64,000 nucleotides of DNA, from assembly GCA_002104905.1 (NCBI GenBank), contig MCFE01000378.1, positions 1 to 64,000 on the forward strand, read 5' to 3'. Positions within the stretch are counted from its first letter, which is position 1. Every line of letters starts with the position of its first letter. The DNA comes from Basidiobolus meristosporus CBS 931.73. Taxonomy: Eukaryota; Basidiobolomycota; Basidiobolomycetes; Basidiobolales; Basidiobolaceae. The notes beneath the pieces are model-generated. The model was not told where the DNA came from and made no database searches. It worked only from the letters and a program-made list of their open reading frames with translations. Made by a program: the position numbers and the translations under genes. Shown piece by piece: positions 25,297-38,087 of the stretch.

Positions 25297-27744
25297 GTTG
25301 GTTGTTTCGGTTTACGAGAAAAGGGCTCAACAGTCTTGGCTCCTCGGTACTAAGGAGTAGAGAGTAAACAATGGGGGGCTGCCTGACAAAGATCGGGAGT
25401 AGAATGGAAGAGCTTACAAAGTCAAACTTGCCAATGAATGGGCTTTCAATTTATATTCGAGTGCTTGGAATTTCGCCGCTATACCAAACAATTGTGACGG
25501 CCCATCTTTTCCAACTGGAAAAACTGTATAGTTCAGCCGCGGAATTCTGATTGGTACGAGGCTGACTGGTTTGCTGAGGCCGAGAGTTTATCCTTGCAGG
25601 CTAGTTTTATCTCAAATCAAGAAATAACCGAGTAGTAATTACTAAGACAAACACGACAAACATGAGAAATATCTGGCTCCATTTCAATTCTACAGCCCCT
25701 ATTAGCTCAAAGCTATATAATCCTCTGATTCTATCAACAAATCTCTCGAGCGATGGCTCACGATAGGGATTTAAACTGTTTTGGGTATGAGCTTGGTAAA
25801 TCATAAGGAAGCTGCTGCTCTCTATGATACACCAACCCAGTCGCTCTCCAAGAAAGGAAGGCCGACGAAATCACGTTCACCATGAGATTTGACCAATGGG
25901 TTGGCGAGAAGCGATGCGGTACCTGCAAAAACAGCTAGCAATTTGGGAAAGGTCACAGAGTGGTTGCCTCATATCTAGGTCACCCACTATCTACATCATT
26001 GCCCATTAGCGAAAAAATGGATTTAACCAATCATTGGTCGTTGGAGAGGATGTTTTTAGTCTAGTGCATAGGATTCAATTGACTCAAGGTGGTGACACGG
26101 CCCACTCTACAGTTTAGATTGGGAACAGAAATAAAAGCAAATCATAAATGGATCAAAAACCCTGGAGAAGTCTCAAGCTGTGCCTTCCTCATTTTTTTCT
26201 ATTAGACATATCTAACATATCCGCAATTTCCATATCTCAATGGACCTTGGCTCTAACTCCCAGCAACTTCAGCAGAGTTGCGCCGAATAACTCTTATATA
26301 CACTTGGCTTACAGGCACAACCACTGCCTTGTAAATTTACTGTCTTAGCTAGGGTGCCGTGGGTTAGCCAAGCATTTGTAGCCACCAAACTATTTGTTGT
26401 GAGTCTTGATTGCTCCACCCTTAGATATAGGCTTTAGGAGTGGGTGTGGGCCTTCACAATATCACAGGTTACAGTATACTATCAGAAAACCCTATGATTA
26501 TGCTAAAAGGTGATGGGTGGGTTTAGAGTTACCAGCATACTGGCTAAGGAGCAGGAGACAACAACCTATGTAACACAAGGACTTACTCTATGCCCGAAGA
26601 AAACCAATGCCAGGATTATGTAGCATTCTATTAAAGGACGTAAAGCAAATCTATCTCCACGAAAGCCGAGCTTTTTTGGTGCATCTGCTAAAATTGGAGG
26701 GTGTCCGGCATCTACAGACCCATTGTTGAAACAACCAGCGTCATTGTATGAAAATAACCCTCAGAAAACTGGATTCCATCAAAATCACTTACGCAACCAT
26801 GAGACGCCTATACTGTGAGGATTGATTTGAAGACTAATGCTTAGCTTCTGGAATGAATTGCTCGATTCCAGTTTTCTGAACCGTTGCTTTTTCAGATCAG
26901 AAAGATGATTCGCCTTGTGCTGATGTATGTTTCAAACAATGTACTTTGAAATGTGGATGTACGGCATTGGCAATTAGGCTTCAGAAACGACACCTCGTGA
27001 TTCACATGGCCGCAAGATGATTGGCGAATTAGTCTCATGTGAGGTGTGAAGAGCCAACGAGCTTCCTCGTTAGCATACTCCAAGCTGCGTAATTTGCTGA
27101 TATGCAAGATAAGTTGAAACCTAATAGCATTCTATCAAAGAGTTTTGGTCACATAGTAGAGATACGTTCTAACATTGTCCGTGCATTATCTATGCATAAC
27201 AATTAGCTCGGAAGCAGGCCAAGCTGAATTTAAGTACGCACTTCCGATGATGGCTAAGGTCTGGTTATTTCACAAGCACCATATTGACTTGGGCCTCGTC
27301 TTCTCTTCATGCTACGATCCAACTCTTGCATACGACAGATACCTTTCCCAGCTTGTTGATCAAACTGCAAAGAGTACACGAATAGTTGGTGCTTGCGCAC
27401 CAGGTGTATGCACAAGAAATGGGGCCACCAAGAATAGTCGATATTTCCCTATGCAGAATAATCAGTCCTCTTTGTCATCCTAGCCAATCATCCTGTGTCC
27501 ACTGAAGATACGAGAGGCTCCCTAGTCTTAGAACACTAATTTTCCCTTAACTGGCTACCTCCGATCCAATCAGGTGGACTGGTTAGGATCTGGTGGACGG
27601 TAGGGAGGGGAAGATTCATCGCCTGTACAACCGTAATTGGCTGGCCTTGATCTAGTTTCATTACAACAGCCAAGTATTTAAGAGGAGGAAGGCATCCATG
27701 ACACATTCGCCAACTGCACACTTTTTCTTATCTAGTATCTTATA
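25297..27744. other. Long intergenic stretch, no gene recognised
   Basis: Several short frames occur on both strands (for example 25607-25804 minus, 26892-27107 minus, 27175-27483 plus), all without recognisable domains or consistent splice signals. The last 80 bp before 27745 contain TATTTAAGAG, a TATA-like box, and a leader, which supports the small gene that follows. Confidence 0.4.
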
Positions 27745-28011
27745 ATGGAAAATTATAGCAACGATTATCATAATAGCGACAATTGGCACGAGGACGGCTC
27801 TCTCACGCGCTCACTCTCCTCCATGCTAAAACCCTACATGTCGGAGGAGTCCCTGTCCGATATCGCCTTGGAGGGCCTTCGTGGCTCCTTATCCTCCTCG
27901 GATTTCTCCCAGTACAAGCATACTGATGTTGAGCCAGAAGAAGAGGAGAAGACCACATCCAATCTGGATATCTTTCTTGTTTTAACCCTTGGAGCCGCTC
28001 TTTTGCTCTAG
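27745..28011 (+). CDS. Small unknown protein (88 aa), hydrophobic C-terminal tail
   Basis: I do not recognise it. It starts MENYSNDYHNSDNWHEDGSL, has Ser-rich blocks (RSLSSMLKPYMSEESLSD, LRGSLSSSDFSQY), then an acidic stretch (EPEEEEKT), and ends in 16 mostly hydrophobic residues (NLDIFLVLTLGAALLL). That tail could be a C-terminal membrane anchor or an amphipathic end; both are inferences. Support for a real gene is the TATA-like box about 65 bp upstream, a C-rich codon pattern unlike the flanking AT-rich DNA, and a strong Ser/acid composition. It could still be an exon of a larger gene. Confidence 0.5.
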   Translation: MENYSNDYHNSDNWHEDGSLTRSLSSMLKPYMSEESLSDIALEGLRGSLSSSDFSQYKHTDVEPEEEEKTTSNLDIFLVLTLGAALLL

Positions 28012-28989
28012 AAGGCCGACTTCACCAAGTTATCTCTATCTGAATATCTCAATATTTGGTTCTGTACATACCTCTAAACTATCCGTGCTTTCTCAAATTC
28101 ATCAAACTTAACTCATTAAACTTGCTAATAGCTAAATCCGATGGCATTCGGATTTACCTTTATATCCAAGTAGTAAACAATGATGCCACAAGGTTGAGTT
28201 CTGGTCAACTTTGTGAACTATGGCTGTTGGCGGTGATGAGAGGTTGAGGAGTATATATCTCCCAACCACGGTGATTCATGTTTGATTTATGACAATTGGA
28301 CCTTTGTCACCAACTTGCTTCTTGTTTTCAACACCTCCAACGCTTCGGCTGGTCGAAGCACTTCTACGTGCCGACTGTTATCATCTCTGGTGAGGGCAAT
28401 GGAAAACAAATATCAAGGTAGATGATATTGGTGTAACAAAACCGCTCGTTCGCCTATATCGTGCAATGTGGGACTAGAAGATTTTCTGCTCGCTGATTCA
28501 TCTGGTCCATTGGCATCAAACATGGTCTATAATCTCTGGTGTCATGACAATTCTCATGGCCAAATGTGGTAGTCGAGCTCATATAAATGGTGAATGGTTA
28601 ATGGTCCAAGGTAATAATTTGAGTTTATTTTGGGTTGCAGGCCAATTAGAACCTGACCAAATGCTCGTAATTTGATATGGGTTTCTATTTAAATACGCTT
28701 GTCTTTTCCCCAGGTATCATAATACTAATTTTAGCTGCCTGATCTCATATTGATCCAATGATATCATTGATAGTCTCTGTATGATTCGTATTTAGAGCAC
28801 AATATAACAGTGTGAGCAAGTCATCCAGAAATATTTTATTGCTTCTTGCAAGTTGACCAAGCTCAACAGAGTCAGTGATACAGTCGGTACTTGAGATATT
28901 CGGGGCAGAATCTATTCCAACTCAGTATTGGAGGTTGGGTTCAATTAATTCACTTTGACCAGGGCGACTGAAAATCGCGGCATGCTACC
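28012..28989. other. Intergenic, no gene recognised
   Basis: No motif-bearing frame was found. It lies between the small gene and the CSC1 homologue, both on the plus strand, and must hold the CSC1 promoter. Confidence 0.45.
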
Positions 28990-31900
28990 ATGACCACACT
29001 TGATACTGCCAAAAATTATTCGTCAACTATCGTTGGTGTTGGGACACAGCTAGCGCTTACAACTGCCGTTTCAGCATTCAGTTTTGCAGCATTTGAGGTC
29101 CATCGACGGTGGAAATTAACAAAGCATCTCTATATAAATAGGTGTACTTTAGAAAAGTCAGCAATTTCAACTATTTTTTCAAGCGTCCCACTCTCGTTAA
29201 CCTGAATCTATTATTGTTTTTGAAACTTTTAGGAACCCGAGTCCACTTCCTTCAGAAGCTCCTTTCGGCTGGATATGGACAACCATGACTTTGAACGAGG
29301 AGTTCTACTTGTCACATGTCGGTCTAGATGCTGCAATGTACATACGATATCTTAAAATGGCTTTTCAGCTAATGTTATTTAGTTCCATAATTATTGGCTC
29401 GATAGTACTGCCGTTAAATTTTTTTGCTCAGGAAACGACCTTAAACCAGATAGAGAAAGTGTCCATAGGCAACATACCGGTGGGATCCAAAATGCTTTGG
29501 GTGCACTGGATTATGACCCATTTTTTCTCATTTTATGTTCTCTATCTATTGTACAAAAACAGCAAAGATCAGGCTTTCCTTCGCATTCAGTATCTGCAAT
29601 CTCAGGCTCGGAAAGGATGCATCCATACCCGTACCGTAATGGTCACTCACATCCCGGAAACGCTTAGACACGAGCAGCGGTTAAGGGTGTACTTCGACAG
29701 CCTGGGCGCCGGAAATGTAGAGTCGGTTGTTTTTGTTCGACGGGTTAGCAAACTCACCCGTAAAATCAAAAGAAGAAACGAGGCACTGAAGCAATTGGAG
29801 CGCTGTCACCAGAGATTGGCTCGCGGTTTGATTGACGATCTGAAGAGCAAAGGTATTCGAGCATTCGATCATTATGATCTTACTTCCGAAAAAAGCAGCA
29901 AGCTTGGCGAGATTGTGAGCAAGATTTTACCGTTAGTTGAAAACAAGAGGCAGTCAAAGAGGTCACCTTTACCCACGATCAACCTAGAAGGTACATATCC
30001 AGACTTGTGGGAGTTGATATGTCGAATTGATCGCGTGCTTCTCGACAAATACCAAACCAAACACAACCTGGGGGTTTTTCATACTGGGCCACCGGTAGTG
30101 ACCATAGATTATATGTTGAAGAGATTCAACAAGCTCGAGCACCGAGTAGCAGAGTTGCGGTCCTTGACTGAGAGTGCCAGCTACTATAAGCCCACTAGCA
30201 CCGCCTTTTTGACATTCGAAACACAGGTCTCCGCCCAGTTGTGCGCCCAAAGCATTGTATCTTCGAAGCCGGAAACTTGCCACACGAAAATGGCACCGGA
30301 GCCTCGAGATCTGTTATGGTCCAATCTAACATATAACTCCCAACACAAACTTTTACGGAGATTTCTGGTCAACTGTAGTGTGTGGTAAGTCAACGTAGCA
30401 ATACTTTCATGGTTGAAGGTGAGATTAACCTGGCTCTGATCAAGGGCTCTGACTATCTTGTGGCTCTTCCCATCCACATACTTTGTTAGTTTTGCGTCTT
30501 ACAACAAGGTCGTTGAGAAATTGCCTTGGATAAAGATCATTGAAACGGGAAGCCCTTGGATCAAGAACCTGATTGAAACCATGCTTCCATCCATCTTAAT
30601 ATCGCTCTTCATGATTGCAATGCCAAATATAATACTAGGTAAAGTACATCTCTGGCCGGATGTGTATGCCTCCAGCGAGTGGGTTTTGAATGACATTTTG
30701 CTTTCTATGTACAGGAATCTCCTCCTTTGAGAGCTTTCCATCTTATTCTCAACTAGAGATGGCGTCCATTAATCGTTATTACCGCTTTGCGATTTTCAAT
30801 GTTCTATTCGTGTTTCTTTTGGGATTTGCATTCATTGATGTAATCCTCGCCGTCATTCAATCGCCTACGAGTATTGTTGAAGTTTTGGCTAATAACATCC
30901 CCAAGGTACCGTTTATATGCCATGACTATAGAATATTAACCATCCAGCCTAACAAACTTGGAACTCTAGGGCGCAGCGTTCTTTATTAATTACGTTATTC
31001 TTCAAACATGCTCTCATGGGCTTGAGATCCTTCAAGTAGGGGCGCCTTTGTTTCATTGCTACGCTTTTGCCAATTCTTGGGTTTGTAAAACACCTCGTGA
31101 ATTGCAAACCCGTCGAAAGCCATGGGCATTTCCTTACTACTATTATCTTCCGATGCACCTCCTGATCCTTGTCATCTGCATCACCTATTCCATTATCAAT
31201 CCGCTGATCCTGTTTTTCGGCGCGATATATTTTGGAATCGCGCTAGTGGTGTACAAATATCAGTTTGCGTACGCCTACGTTAAATCTTACGAAGCAAATG
31301 GGAAGATCTGGAAGTACATCTTTCGCTACATAAGTCATGGGCTTGTTATTTTCCAGCTGACCATGTTAGGAGTCATTTCGTTGAGGAATTCATTTGTATC
31401 TGGAATGACGTTGATCCCTCTACTTGGGTGCACTATATATTTTGTTTATTACTGCCAGAGCACCTATCGTGAGCATACGAAATACGTACCTCTGGACGCT
31501 CTATACGAGCGTGAGGAAGCCATGGAAATGATGCATTCTAATACTATTCAGTCCGCTACCACATGCACTGAGAATGGGTCCTCAAGCTCGTCAGATCCTG
31601 GAAAGCAAAAATCTGTCATGACTTTACAGAGCCCAGTCACACCCACCTCACCCTTGGAAAATCGAGAACATCATCGTTCATACAAAGAGAAACAGGCCGA
31701 AAATGAGGATTCCAGCATCCCTGGTATATCTGTACCCAAACGTCGGAGGCGCTACCCTGGTGATTTTGGCAAAATGTCTGCTGCAGGCACCTATCCTTCA
31801 CTACCCGACAGCCCATACAGTTATAAGCATTTCGACTATAATGCTAAATCACCAGTGAAGCAAAAACTTCTCAAAATCCAAAACCAGATATTCTCCAATC

Positions 31901-32610
31901 CACTCCTTTCGCTCCTGTGGCAACCAACCAACGACCAAGTCAATTGTATCGACGGTGGCCCCAGCGACCCTCGAGAGGTGTTGCCCATCTCCGTTCTTCC
32001 AAATCGAGAAACTCACCAAGATGACACTAATCCATTCGAGACGTACCTTCATCCTGATCTAATAAGGCCCCTACCCCGCTCTCTTTGGCTTCCACGAAAC
32101 CCTTATCGCCATCTCTATGATCTAGATAATGAAGTGCGCGATCTGGATGCGGCCATCACGTCCTCCACATTTGTGCCATCAACCATGGGAGGTGATTCTA
32201 CACTTGGATTTGGAGAACGCACAGTTCCCGCCATTCGTCGAAATCATCCCTCTCGAGAGACCCATACTGGTAGCAAGCTTCCTGCTCTTTTCAACTCCGT
32301 TCGCTCCGTCGCAGCCAGATCTATCATCACTCAGCGATCATTTGAAGTTTCGAAGTTGCGAGGGGAGCCGTCAGATGCATCCGGATCCACGGTGACTAGC
32401 AAGAGCAGACCAGCCTCTGGGCTGATTAATTTACTTCGAACATTCTCGTCCAAAGCATCTCTGGAGAATGTAAACGCAAGCAGAACACGGTCGATCAATT
32501 TGACCGAGTTTCCCGAGCATTACAGTGACGGCCCACTTAGTGAATACGGCTCCAAGATTGAGGAGAACTATTCGCCGAGAAGCTCCATTTCGAGTGGAAG
32601 GAGCGTATAG
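28990..32610 (+). CDS. CSC1/OSCA/TMEM63-type mechanically or osmotically gated channel
   Basis: A membrane protein of the calcium-permeable stress-gated cation channel family. Exons: 28990-29141, 29233-30384, 30445-30638, 30715-30905, 30970-32610, giving 1,109 aa. The N-terminal RSN1-type helices include TQLALTTAVSAFSFAAF and the conserved FGWIW...GLDAAMYIRYLKM. A cytosolic PHM7-type domain follows, with TRTVMVTHIPETLR, STAFLTFETQVSAQLCAQ and PRDLLWSNL. The pore-bearing helices include LTILWLFPSTYFVSF, ETMLPSILISLFMIAMPNII, KGAAFFINYVILQTC and PLFHCYAFAN. The start gives a complete first helix. A C-terminal tail of about 380 residues is longer than in plant OSCA proteins and is rich in Ser, Thr and Pro (SPVTPTSPLENREHHRSYKE), so phospho-control is likely but inferred. 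AATAAA at 32754 is a probable polyadenylation signal. Confidence 0.95.
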
Positions 32611-33172
32611 TTTGATAGCCCGGGCGTCAGCCTATCCACCCTCATATTCTTGGGAGCCTTAGAGACTTTTAAATATTGACCATTGTAAAGTATAACGGGG
32701 GGAGTGAATCCAGTTTTTCGCATTTATGTAGTCAGTAATCATTTTTGGAGCTTAATAAATGTATCATCTAATATATTCCCCCTGTCGACCAAAACAACTT
32801 TGTCTAAGCCTCATCACCCTTCGCTTGATGACTAGCCTTGCATGTCGGAATCACCAAGAGCCACCAGTTCGCAACGGCAATAACTAGTCTCTGCTGACAT
32901 CATTCCATGGGGTGTACTGGACAACTCCACTAAGTACCTGTTGAAGATGGCAACAAGACTATTCAGGTTGTTATGTGAATTAACCACCCACCATACGTGG
33001 TAACTACGGTTACCATATATGCATCACCGACTCTGTGATGCACCCATATAGCAATTAGGTTCCACACAGCGGTTTCAGTCGAATTGGTCTTGAAAAAGAA
33101 GAGCTTCCGATTCCTGAGTGCATCCAGGCATAGGGTTTTTAGTACTGCGTATTCATTTCTCCTTCGATTGTC
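32611..33172. other. Intergenic: CSC1 3' UTR and ISC1 promoter
   Basis: AATAAA at 32754-32759 ends the CSC1 homologue. A partly palindromic patch ACGTGGTAACTACGGTTACC lies at 32995-33014. No gene was found. Confidence 0.5.
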
Positions 33173-34666
33173 ATGACTTCTGAGATATCGGTCTTCACTC
33201 TTAACTGCTGGTAATGTCCTTTTCGGAACAGGGCCTCAATTTCTACGCCCTAGGTCTTCTTCATGGTTGTGCTAAAGAAGGCCTTTTTTTAGGGGCCTCA
33301 AGTTCGTCTCGCAAAAACGGCGTCAGCGCCTGAATGCGATTGCGCAACATCTGGCGGAATCTGAGTACGACATAGTGGGTCTTCAGGAGGTATGGGTCTT
33401 CGAAGATTTCGAGATGATCCGTCGAGTCGTGTCGGAAGTTCTCCCCTACGCTCGCTTCTTCCACACTGGAGTGTTTGGAGCTGGGTTGGCGATCTTTTCG
33501 AAATTCCCCATCGTGAACGCATTTGCAAGACCATACTCCCTCAACGGAAACCCCCTCAAAATCCTCCAAGGGGACTGGTATGTCGCCAAGGCGGTTGCTT
33601 GTTGCCACCTTTCACATCCCACGGCCGGGGTAATCGAAGTGTACAACACTCACGTATGGCTTTTTCCCGCCACTTTCCACCCCACAGCCAAGGTACTAAC
33701 TAGGACGACTTTAGCTAATAGCGCAGTACAGCAGCGAAGATGAGAATGCCTATCATCGTGCTGCTCAAGGCTGGGAGCTGAGCAGATTGCTAACCGAAGC
33801 GGCGAGAAATGGGAATCACATCATTGCCGTACGTATATCATCACCTTTAGTTGCTTTCCGGTCCACTCACGCCTTTCCCTTCGATGCAGCTGGGCGACTA
33901 CAACAGTATCCCCGATAACCTGGTAATCAACATGTTGAAAAACTACGCCGGCTTGACCGACTCTTGGGATCAAATGTGCGGAGTCAAAACGCGTGGCACC
34001 TCTTACAACCCCAATCTGAGTGTGGAGGATATTGTGCGAATGAATGGGTTGACGTGCGATGTTCCATCCAACACATTCACCAAGCAAAAGCTCAAACAGC
34101 AAATGACGAATCAGATGCCTGGCGAACGCTTGGACTACATCTTTTATTCGCAGAGTCCCTACTTCCGATGCAAAGATTCCCAGGTTTGCCTCACCGGACT
34201 GGCGCCTGGACTTCAGTGCTCATACTCGGATCACTTCGCCGTGGTTTCCCAGTTCGAGATATCCAACAAAGCCTCCGGTGTAGAAGTGGAGTGTCTCGAC
34301 GCCCATGTGGAGCCCAATGAGGGGCCCGGAGATTCCGACAAAGAGGTGAATCTGATAGAGGCGCTGTTGCATCTGGTTTGGGCTGGATTAAACAATTCCC
34401 ACCAACGTCGCAACGGGTATTACTGGAGGTTTTGGATCTCTTTCACTGCGCTGATCGTTCTCTACTTGGTCACGGTCATCGCACAGCCCGTGTCCTGGGT
34501 GATAGCACTCTTGAACCTTCTGCTGCTGGCGCTAGCTTTGTATGCATTCACCTTCTTCCTGGTGTCGATCCTCTACGCCCGACAGGAAGATGGGGCCTTC
34601 CGTAGGATATTCGAAGACGTGGATACCGTGAAAAATGTCGCCAACTCTGTTCATATCTCCATGTAA
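33173..34666 (+). CDS. ISC1: Inositol phosphosphingolipid phospholipase C / neutral sphingomyelinase (Isc1)
   Basis: A Mg-dependent phosphodiesterase that splits the head group from complex sphingolipids and releases ceramide; in yeast Isc1 acts at ER and mitochondrial membranes. Exons: 33173-33210, 33293-33653, 33715-33828, 33890-34666, giving 429 aa. The first exon is only 38 nt and encodes MTSEISVFTLNCW, whose Asn11 is the conserved metal-site residue. The exonuclease-endonuclease-phosphatase core has GLQEVW (Glu45), NTHLIAQY, LGDYNSIP (Asp174 and Asn176) and the catalytic YSDHFAV (His about 286). Two C-terminal membrane helices follow (WISFTALIVLYLVTVIAQPV and VIALLNLLLLALALYAFTFF), as in nSMase2-like fungal enzymes. 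Splicing at CAC|GTATGG restores the conserved NTHL block and fixes intron 2. AATAAA lies at 34744. Confidence 0.95.
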
Positions 34667-35062
34667 ACTCTGTCTTTTGACTATACCGTTACTCACAAAT
34701 ACCGAAGCTTTGCTCTCAATACCTTCAGGGCTCGCAGCACATCAATAAAATGGATTTCTCCCACATCATAGTATAGATGCTGAGTGGGTCACGGGCTGCT
34801 TACACCCATGTCACGGCGGTGCACACCCCTCAACAACAGACCGCTGTGTATATATATATATGCACACGGATAAACGTTGAGCGCGGGGTAGTATATGAGA
34901 GCGAATGCTGGTGTCTCAGCCAACGACTGAGAATATCTGGCGGTTGATCAAGATGTTGATGTTTATTAGTGTTCTAGGTTCTATGGATTATCAAGCACCG
35001 TGATGAGGAGAGGACGTTCAGATTTCTTTCGTTGAATTCAGTGTTCTAGGTGATCGCGGTAT
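34667..35062. other. Intergenic between convergent genes, with short TA repeat
   Basis: It holds the 3' ends of ISC1 (AATAAA at 34744-34749) and of the FSH1 hydrolase, plus a TA dinucleotide run at about 34849-34862. Confidence 0.6.
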
Positions 35063-35995
35063 CTACTCGGATTTCTTAAACTTGGTCACGAACTCAAGGA
35101 AGGCCTTGCGACAATCAGCTTTTGTCGGCATGACATGGCTAGGGAGGCATGAGTTGCGTTAGATCAAGGTCCATGGGTGCCACACCACTTCATCCACTTA
35201 CCCTCCGGAATGCTTGACAACTACGGGATCAACAAAGCAGGTGGCCAACTCATCGCTTCTTTCTGCAAACCAAGGGAACGATTAGAGCGGGCCCCACTGC
35301 GGGATGCTTGGGCGCCACTTACCTGGAGAAATGATTCCATCGGCTTCTCCGGAGACGATCATGCTTGGGACATCTATGATCTGATCGTAGTAAGCGTCGT
35401 GAGGAGCGTAGGGATACTTGAAACCAGCAAAGATCATGGCGAATTTGAATCTGGACTCTTCAGGGGATTCGTTCTTCGTCTGGCGAGCGCAAAGGAGAGA
35501 TACCAGGCCAGCACCTTGGCTGAATCCAAGAAGTCCGTCAAAAGGCCCCTAGGGTCATCAACAAGGTTAGATCGGGTACGAATTGCCGCAGCAACATGGC
35601 AAGATACATACATGGGTCTTCATATAATTCTCAACATATTCAATGGATTCATCAACTCCTTGGCAGTATTTCTTGGTTCCATCTTCAGCAGTGATGGGGG
35701 TGAACCAACCATAAATCTTGGGCTGCTCTTTCTCGGACGAATCTTCCTCCTTCTCGGGGGAATCGAAGGGCTCCACTTCGAATGGGGCATCTATATATAC
35801 TACATATGGAGTGTTAAGACCGGTACGAAAAGAAGCAGTCCGTTGGGTGGGCGCAACAGACGGTCAGATATCTCACTCACCAAGCTCAGCCAAATCATTC
35901 TTAAAAACCTTTCTCAGGTACTTGGTTTTGTAGGCGAAAATCTCGGCGGATTGAGCGTAGCCCTGAAGACAAAGGATGCGAATGGGTGCTGACAT
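35063..35995 (-). CDS. Serine hydrolase of the FSH1 family
   Basis: An alpha/beta hydrolase related to yeast Fsh1-3 and human OVCA2; physiological substrates are poorly known. Exons (minus): 35995-35881, 35790-35612, 35548-35323, 35262-35202, 35138-35063, giving 218 aa, usual for the family. It starts MSAPIRILCLQGYAQSAEIF, with the oxyanion-loop segment LQGYAQSA. The nucleophile elbow is GFSQGA (Ser108), the acid SGEADGIISP (Asp168) and the base HSGGHVMP (His195), so the triad is complete. GWFTPITAEDGTKKYCQGVD is the segment before the helix that precedes the nucleophile. An acidic insert (SPEKEEDSSEKEQ) lies near residue 50. A 271-codon open frame on the opposite strand is a shadow of this gene. 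Confidence 0.93.
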
Positions 35996-37099
35996 GAGTA
36001 CTAACGGAAGAAAGCAAGATGGCTCCTAATGCGCCGCTCGACAACAGAACTAATTTATGGTGGTAATGACCAAATCGGCAGCAAGATTAGCCAGTTTTTT
36101 TTATTTCGAATTCCATATTCGTTCACTGTTTAGGTAGCTACCGAATGATGTTGATTCCGCATTCACCAGCACTCTTCGATGAGGTGATTATTCAGATCGA
36201 TTGGTTTCCGATTGCGATCAATGAATAACCAGGTATGGAAAGGCATGTGCTTCGGCACATCCATATCGATATATACCCTACAAACAGTCGATAAATGGAA
36301 ATCTGATGGACTTATTAGATTCCCTACCCCTATCCTTCTATACCAGGCTGGCGGTAATTCACATGTAGCGTAGTTGCGAGATTCAGACAACGGATGAACG
36401 CATTTATATGCAGATTAATAATCAAACGGTTTGTCTCGGATCCGGCTGATTCTGGCGGTTTGGTAGGCGTACGTGGCAAGCAAGCGACATTCTTCATTCC
36501 ATCCAATGTGGACCTCTCTATGTATCCTGTGTTGGTCTAGTGAGATCTATGCAGCAAGTGTGGTTAAATTTGTCATCAGACTTGGGCACGGCACAGGGAG
36601 GGATTACAACAAATGCTGGGATTGCCAGCAGTGCGTCTCGGAGCGGGAGTCTCGACACTGCACCTTTATGCAATTAAATAAATGGCACGTAGTTAACCGA
36701 AGTTGGGTATCGAAGTCCAAGTCTGGCTGGTTTGTTTAAAAACCATCTTTTCCACATATATTGCATTACGTTTATTATTTGAATATGTCGGATGCTTTAT
36801 TTGACCTTAGGTTGTCTATCCAGCTGAGTCTCCAGTTCGGTGTCTTTTTGTTCTGATGCTAGTTTATTGCCTGGTTATGGTCCTGGCATCATCACCATTT
36901 TTTCAGATAATGGGTATCCAAGGCTCACCACAATTTGATTAGATATATTATTCCACAAGTATGTCAAGGTCTTTTTCTGAACTACCTTATCTGCTTTAAG
37001 CATGGCCAGTTGTCCTACTTCTTTAAGTTCCACACCATGACATCTGTCTGGTGTGCTTTCTATTGGTTTGGGCTTGTCTATGCCAGTTAAAAGCTGTTT
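35996..37099. other. Intergenic, no gene recognised
   Basis: No supported frame was found. It includes the FSH1 promoter at the left. From about 36740 the sequence turns AT-rich and leads into the LTR at 37100. Confidence 0.45.
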
Positions 37100-37444
37100 T
37101 GTTGTAAATTCTGTAATTGCACCTAAATATTCCCCTAACTTAGTTACCTAGATCATTACCTACAAATCTTAAAATATTCTGAGTAAATCCTGACAAGGAA
37201 TTTGGTCAGAATTCTCTAACCAAAATATCAGGTACACAGAATATGAAACTCATCAAAGCTGTCCAAACATACCCAAACTTTGCTCACATGTTCTTGGGAC
37301 CTTTTTAAGCATATTCTGCATATTTGAATGGCCAAGACCATATAGAAGAATAGATACTACTTTTACATTCAATAAATCATTAAGTGATAATCACATAATC
37401 TACTTGTCCTCCCAATCACTTCCAAAATCTCCAAAACTCTTACA
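37100..37444 (+). repeat. Solo copia LTR (diverged)
   Basis: It begins TGTTGTAAATTCTGTAATTG and ends CTCTTACA, with the conserved blocks ACCTAGATCATTACC, GACAAGGAATTTGGTCAG and AATCACATAATCTACTTGTC. It has the opposite orientation to the 9.6-kb LTR. The last three bases of the terminus and a clear target duplication are missing. It abuts repeat R2. Confidence 0.88.
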
Positions 37445-37449
37445 GTGGT

Positions 37450-37735
37450 ACCCCATGAAAAATCTCAGTTGGAATTCATTGGATTTTCAGCTGGTATTCA
37501 GCTGGTGTTTCTGCTTCAAATTTTTAGTTGCGATTTTGGTGGAAGTAATGAGCAGCTGATTACCAAATTTGGTATGAATGTTAGTTGGCCTAGTCTCCCC
37601 CTGGCAAGGATGTCTGCTTGTCTGCTGTGAAGCTAGTACCTGAGATATTGAGAGTTGTCACTTTTGGGAAAGTTGGAATTCAGCTGATATTATGATGGTA
37701 TTCTGCTGGCCTTGTCTTAATTTTTTTTATTAGGG
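37450..37735. repeat. Dispersed repeat R2, copy 2
   Basis: It matches 10083-10395 in the same orientation, including CTGCTTGTCTGCTGTGAAGC and the run of T near the right end. It lacks one CAGCTGGTATT unit present in copy 1. Non-coding as far as can be seen. Confidence 0.8.
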
Positions 37736-38087
37736 AGTATTTAAGCTATAAGCCATGAATATACCCCCTATGGTATAGCATAGCAATTAGGTCATATTGG
37801 GTTATATTCTGGGAAACATCAAAACACTGGTGTTGCATGAGCCATCTTTTGAACCTTCGTAGTGTTCCCTATGACTATGTTTAGGTCTATAGTGTGAGTA
37901 GAACTAATGTCATACTCCTGCGAGACAAGGCAAGCAAAAAATCATTCTATTAATGCAATGCTTGAAAGTCTTACGTGTGTGCATTCAAAGAGAATATTGA
38001 ACTAAATTTATTGAGCCTTCAGACATGAAATACACATCCGCGAATTATTGAACAAACTCTATCCTGAGTAGCCCACAGGTCTTCTAC
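37736..38087. other. Intergenic: 3' side of calcineurin B
   Basis: AT-rich sequence without a supported frame; the right half is probably the CNB1 3' UTR. Confidence 0.45.

Noticed and set aside
35177-35992. A 271-codon plus-strand open frame
   Set aside because: It lies antisense over all exons of the FSH1 hydrolase, whose triad and splice sites are clear; the frame has no domain of its own.
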